This document shows, piece by piece, positions 63,063 to 64,000 of a stretch of DNA of 64,000 nucleotides. Source of the DNA: Prevotellamassilia timonensis (GTDB taxonomy: Bacteria; Bacteroidota; Bacteroidia; Bacteroidales; Bacteroidaceae); NCBI RefSeq assembly GCF_900106785.1, contig NZ_LT629844.1:476030-540029 (forward strand), given 5' to 3'. Below the pieces are notes generated by a model. That model had not been told where the DNA came from and made no database searches. It saw only the letters and a program-made list of their open reading frames with translations. The position numbers were made by a program, and so were the translations under genes. Within the stretch, counting starts at the first letter, position 1; the number at the start of each line of letters is the position of its first letter.

Positions 63063-63227
63063 ATGGCAGAGAAAAAGACAGTGAGTGTGAATGTCGTGGC
63101 AAAGTTTCGCGACAAGGAAGACCTGAGCGTGGTGCACGAGGCAGGTGAGGTGCTTGAATTTGAGCTGGATCGTGCCCATGACGTTGTGGAACGCGGTTTA
63201 GCAGAGTATGCTGACCCCATCGGCTAG
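63063..63227 (+). CDS. Small phage head-completion-like protein (54 residues)
   Basis: MAEKKTVSVNVVAKFRDKED starts at 63063 and the frame ends at the TAG 63225-63227, three bases before the next ATG. It continues with VLEFELDRAHDVVERGLAE, a form seen in small proteins behind capsid genes (FRDK..G.V.e...eRa..lv..G). Good spacing and codon use support a real gene. Function unknown. Confidence 0.7.
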   Translation: MAEKKTVSVNVVAKFRDKEDLSVVHEAGEVLEFELDRAHDVVERGLAEYADPIG

Positions 63228-63230
63228 GCT

Positions 63231-63701
63231 ATGGCAAGGATGAAATATCTGGTGCTGCACTGCACAGCCACGCCAGAAGGTCGTGAGGTAAGCTCTAAAG
63301 AGATACGCCACTGGCACACTGACCCGGTGAAGAAGGGTGGCAGGGGCTGGAAGCAGGTGGGGTACACCGATTTGTTCCATCTGGACGGAACAGTGGAGCG
63401 TCTGGTGAAGAACAACGAGGATGCGGAGGTGGACCCCTGGGAGGTGACGAACGGTGCTGCGGGCTATAACTCGGTGAGCCGCCATGTGGTGTATGCCGGC
63501 GGTCTGGCAAAGGACGGCAAGACGGCCAAGGACACGCGCACGGCGGCACAGCTGAAGGCTATGACTGACTACGTGAGGAACTTTCATGAAAGGTTCCCAC
63601 AGATCAAGATTGTGGGTCACCGTGACCTGCCAGGCGTGACTAAAGCCTGCCCGAGTTTTGACGTGAAGGCATGGTTAGAGAGCATCGGCATCAGGCAGTA
63701 A
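63231..63701 (+). CDS. N-acetylmuramoyl-L-alanine amidase (phage endolysin)
   Basis: A 156-residue Amidase_2 enzyme. Zinc ligands: His10 in YLVLHCTATPEG, His in VGHRDLPG, and Cys in KACPSFDV. IRHWHTDPVKKGGRGWKQVGYTDLF matches the family's substrate loop. No signal peptide, so it needs a holin; the membrane protein just downstream is a candidate partner. It cleaves the bond between MurNAc and L-Ala for lysis. Confidence 0.9.
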   Translation: MARMKYLVLHCTATPEGREVSSKEIRHWHTDPVKKGGRGWKQVGYTDLFHLDGTVERLVKNNEDAEVDPWEVTNGAAGYNSVSRHVVYAGGLAKDGKTAKDTRTAAQLKAMTDYVRNFHERFPQIKIVGHRDLPGVTKACPSFDVKAWLESIGIRQ

Positions 63702-63747
63702 GGAGAGTGTGAAAACAGAGTAAATAACGAATAAAGAGAAAACAAGG

Positions 63748-64000
63748 ATGGCGGACACAGTAATCATGCAAATCCTGCAGTGGGCTATACCCTCGGGCGG
63801 CATAGGTGCCGCCATCGCTTGGGTTGCGAACCGCAAGGTGAAGGAGGCCGAGACGGCGAAGAGCGTGCATGACACCTACAAGGTGATGTACGAAGACGTA
63901 TCGACGCTGCTTGTTGAAACTCAGAAGAAATATGAAGAGACGACAAAGATCACTGAGAAACTGGTGGCAGAAAACAACCTCACGCGGCGTGCTGTCAACC
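63748..64000 (+). CDS. Membrane-anchored coiled-coil phage protein, partial (cut by window edge)
   Basis: ATG 63748 behind AAGG; 84 codons before the window ends. MADTVIMQILQWAIPSGGIG then AAIAWVANRK is a single membrane span, followed by a long charged helix (VKEAETAKSVHDTYKVMYED, ETQKKYEETTKITEKLVAEN). The form fits a holin or inner spanin next to the amidase. Confidence 0.65.
   Translation, partial: MADTVIMQILQWAIPSGGIGAAIAWVANRKVKEAETAKSVHDTYKVMYEDVSTLLVETQKKYEETTKITEKLVAENNLTRRAVN

Noticed and set aside
45128-64000. Diversity-generating retroelement in the Mu-like prophage
   Set aside because: Expected from knowledge of related Bacteroides phages, but no reverse transcriptase or template/variable repeat is seen within the window.

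Overview
The window looks like a Bacteroidales chromosome, most likely Prevotellaceae or a near relative. This is inferred from promoters of the TTTG-N19-TAnnTTTG type, the near absence of strong Shine-Dalgarno sequences, and typical families: C10 peptidase, DUF4923 lipoprotein, WG-repeat lipoprotein, Lnb-type DUF4105 protein, GH84 hexosaminidase with a type IX-like C-terminal tail, and the Bacteroidota form of formate-THF ligase. The species cannot be fixed from the sequence.

Layout. 1-12.9 kb: a cut secreted-protein gene, mfd, an Lnb-like protein, a degenerate alkaline-phosphatase-fold protein, secA, an ATP-grasp remnant and a WG-repeat lipoprotein. 13-16.2 kb: a minus-strand thiamine thiazole operon thiS-thiG-thiH-thiF behind a clear TPP riboswitch. 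16.4-29.1 kb: hsp20, a repeat-rich 1.4 kb gap, a C10 protease with a small lipoprotein, a GH73/LysM glucosaminidase, metF, metH, a Gly/Tyr-rich secreted protein and a FadL-like porin. 29.4-36 kb: fhs, a Na+/alanine symporter, a PP2C-like phosphatase, a low-Mr tyrosine phosphatase and an N-acetylhexosamine-kinase-like enzyme. With metF and metH, fhs gives a one-carbon/methionine theme.

36.8-39.6 kb is a compact AT-richer island with its own promoter and a palindromic operator: an NrtR-like Nudix regulator, a zinc-ribbon protein, a macro-like domain fused to a YopX-like domain, and a PD-(D/E)XK-like protein. It may be an ADP-ribose/NAD-linked defence or stress system. 40-44.6 kb carries GH84 and DUF4923.

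From about 45.1 kb to the end of the window lies a Mu-like transposable prophage whose right end is outside. In order: iterated repeats near the presumed left end, an S24 repressor (minus), an early operon (zinc-ribbon protein, a structured RNA region, HTH protein, MuA-type transposase, MuB-type ATPase, a second P-loop ATPase, small proteins, GemA-like and DUF3164 proteins), a minus-strand packaging/head block (terminase, DUF1320, DUF935 portal, gpF-like head protein with an extra C-terminal nuclease-like domain, tail proteins), then a plus-strand block (ClpP-like prohead protease/scaffold, major capsid, amidase, membrane protein).

The intergenic DNA is unusually rich in dispersed elements: long hairpins with a shared apex, a palindromic MITE-like element with a visible target duplication inside another repeat, octamer arrays, a CTAATGGGGGC inverted-repeat family with a 13-bp tandem array, and a 60-bp inverted repeat next to the prophage. 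The most novel-looking items are four GGAU-loop hairpins in the phage early operon, the nuclease-tailed head protein, and the Nudix/macro/nuclease island.
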